From: Blastomyces gilchristii SLH14081 | Taxonomy: Eukaryota > Ascomycota > Eurotiomycetes > Onygenales > Ajellomycetaceae | Direction: 5' to 3' | NCBI RefSeq assembly: GCF_000003855.2 | Contig: NW_003101677.1 | Location: 2,546,573 to 2,610,572, forward strand | Length of the DNA stretch: 64,000 nt | Shown: positions 62,432 to 64,000 of the stretch, one piece after another | How positions within the stretch are numbered: position 1 is the first letter of the stretch | How the letters are laid out: the number at the start of each line of letters is the position of its first letter | The notes under the pieces: model-generated | Seen by the model: the letters and a program-made list of their open reading frames with translations, nothing else | What the model was told of the DNA's origin: nothing | Database searches by the model: none | Position numbers and translations under genes: made by a program

Positions 62432-63328
62432 CTATAGTTGTAAGACTATTTCTGAAATTGTAAAGAAGAAGACATCTGTCTTCAATCTGATTATGAGTAA
62501 GAGATCAAAGTGAAACAGTATTACTGTATCTATGAATATCTGTTTCAATCTTACAAAGATCTTATGAGCTTCTGAGATAAGAAAGTTCTCACAGCTCTTT
62601 CTTCTTAATAATCTTTTCATTCTTTATTCACAGAATAACTTCTTCTTGTTTTCACTCTTCAGCATGTCTGTAAGAGTCAAGAAGATTCTTATGAATGCAA
62701 AGATAAACTGTCTATAGAAATTCACAAAGCTCAGAAAGATCTAAATCTCATAAATACTAGTTAGCTCTGATTATGATAGAATAGTCTCAACTTACAAAGG
62801 TTTCATCTGAATATCATCTGCAGTGATTACATATTCTAGAAAATTAATTCAATGAGCACTGAAGTTGCACTTCACAAGCTTAATATACAGTTCTGTCTTA
62901 TCTAAGATCTTCAATATACTTTATACATGCTCAGTGTGTTCTTTCTTCTTCATAGAGTACATCAACATATTATTCAGTTATATTATCATGAAGACATTCA
63001 GATATGCATCAAGTGTTTTATTAATGAAAGACTGAAATGCTGTGAGAATATTAGTCCAATCAAAAGACATCACTAGATATTCAAACAATCTCAGTGCAGT
63101 TCTAAAGACAGTCTTTCATTTATTTTCAGACTGTATTCACAGCTGTGTATATATATTGATCACATTCAGTTGTTTGAATATGATAGCTTCTGTGAGATGA
63201 TTAATCACATTCTCAATCAGACATAGGGAATAGTAACTCTTTATTATCTTGAAGTTCAGAGCACAGTAGTCTACATATAATCTGAGACCTTTATTCTTCT
63301 TCTTCATGAATATCACAGAGGCTTTCAC
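62432..63328 (-). pseudogene. Chromovirus copy 2 RT and RNase H
   Basis: Open frame 63328-63137 carries LRLYVDYCALNFKIIKSYYSL and ends at QL just before a TGA at a former Trp; 62620-62432 carries LKQIFIDTVILFHFD...LKTDVFFFTISEIVLQL, the RNase H entry. The active-site box is YLNN-like here too (near 62965). Slightly better preserved than the other copy. Confidence 0.82.
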
Positions 63329-63616
63329 AGAGGCCTGTGAAGATTGAATAAAGTCATTCTTCAGATTCTTCTTTATATAGACTTATAAGATCTCTGTTTC
63401 ATAATGAGAGAGCTTATAGATTGATTCTCAGAAGAGTTTCTACTCTTCTATCAAATCTATTATCAGATTCTTCTCATAATGAGAAGAAAGCTCAGCTGTC
63501 TTTACTGAGCTGAATATCTTTGCAAGGTCTCAGTATTTCTCTGATATCTGAAGCTCAGTTTTCATGATCATGAAGTTCTCAGATATTTATAAAGTTATTA
63601 TATAGATGAGCTTGTC

Positions 63617-64000
63617 TAGACTGACTGTGTGACCGTGTCTGAGACCAGAATCAAACTTTACAGTTATTATGTTGTCTAAAAGCATTACTTCTGATCATGA
63701 TTTATATTCATCACATTGATTTCAAATCATGTTATTTTAAACATTAAAGGTCTCAGATTCACTTTTCAAATAAAAATCTAGTCTCAGATAAAGAGTATGT
63801 TTGAATTCTTAGTCATATTTTCATTCTGATCTCATTATTGAGAATGGTATTAAATGAGATCATGAAATCATTTCTCACTTATATAATATCATAATATAGT
63901 GCTTATTTGTTGAAAATTCAATAGAGAATATTATCAAATATCATTACTTTTCTGAACACAGATCATAATTTATATAATTTTAATTATGAAAAAAACATAA
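63617..64000 (+). mobile_element. hAT-type element end (TAGACTG family), continues beyond window
   Basis: Begins TAGACTGACTGTGTGACCGT; the first 170 bases match 12178-12355, and later bases (AATGAGATCATGAAATCA) resemble the MITE interior. It interrupts chromovirus copy 2. Its right terminus is outside the window, so it may be an autonomous or longer relative of the MITEs. Confidence 0.65.

Larger units (their letters stand above)
58245..63616 (-). mobile_element. Ty3/gypsy chromovirus copy 2, partial
   Basis: Inverted relative to the copy at 23720-33176. The 3' LTR is at 58245-58501 (257 bp). The extra 3' frame lies near 59.28-59.62 kb, the chromodomain/integrase end at ~60.4-60.7 kb, integrase at ~61.0-61.6 kb, RNase H at 62620-62432 and RT from 63328 leftward. 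It is cut at 63616 by the TAGACTG element, so gag and the 5' LTR lie outside. A run of 27 T at 60174-60200 marks an A-rich tract on its coding strand after the chromodomain. Confidence 0.88.

Overview
The window is fungal nuclear DNA and looks like a filamentous ascomycete. The genes have short GT-AG introns with CTAAC-type branch points, and the gene set (cyclophilin Cyp6/PPIL4, UDP-GlcNAc pyrophosphorylase, a Gis2/Byr3-type seven-zinc-knuckle protein, Dmc1, Rrp7) is ordinary eurotiomycete housekeeping. The split between gene-dense, moderate-GC DNA and a huge AT-rich transposon block resembles Ajellomycetaceae (Onygenales, for example Blastomyces or Emmonsia relatives). That placement is inference.

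Layout: about 1-12.1 kb is a gene island with five genes, all on the + strand: cyp6 (891-2485), uap1 (3080-4818), gis2-like (5918-7077), dmc1 (8460-10216) and rrp7 (10513-11610, with two compensating frameshifts). They serve unrelated core functions (splicing-associated prolyl isomerisation, chitin/GPI/N-glycan precursor supply, mRNA binding, meiotic recombination, 18S rRNA processing) and do not form a pathway cluster.

From about 12.18 kb to the end the sequence is AT-rich, stop-riddled repeat DNA whose C/G pattern indicates repeat-induced-point-mutation-like decay. I resolved it by target-site duplications (TSDs): (i) a 10.5-kb DNA element, 12515-23047, with about 170-bp inverted terminal repeats (TIRs), an 8-bp TSD and a decayed gene resembling DUF6589, plus a 778-bp non-autonomous relative at 39315-40092; (ii) a Ty1/copia element, 23059-39192, interrupted by a complete chromovirus (23720-33176), a 505-bp MITE and a truncated LINE; (iii) a four-level nest at 41215-46160 (SINE containing a SINE containing a LINE containing a MITE); (iv) a SINE split by a MITE, a truncated LINE, and remnants of three Ty3/gypsy elements on the minus strand up to the right edge, inserted one into another.

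Three small-element families recur: a tRNA-derived SINE with an (AAT)n tail, a Tad-like LINE that shares the SINE's 3' end, and a ~505-bp hAT-type MITE. The best candidate for something undescribed is the long-TIR DUF6589-like element with its short derivative. Next are a tRNA-headed LINE chimera and the RIP-like signature in which CpC and CpG are lost but CpA is largely kept.
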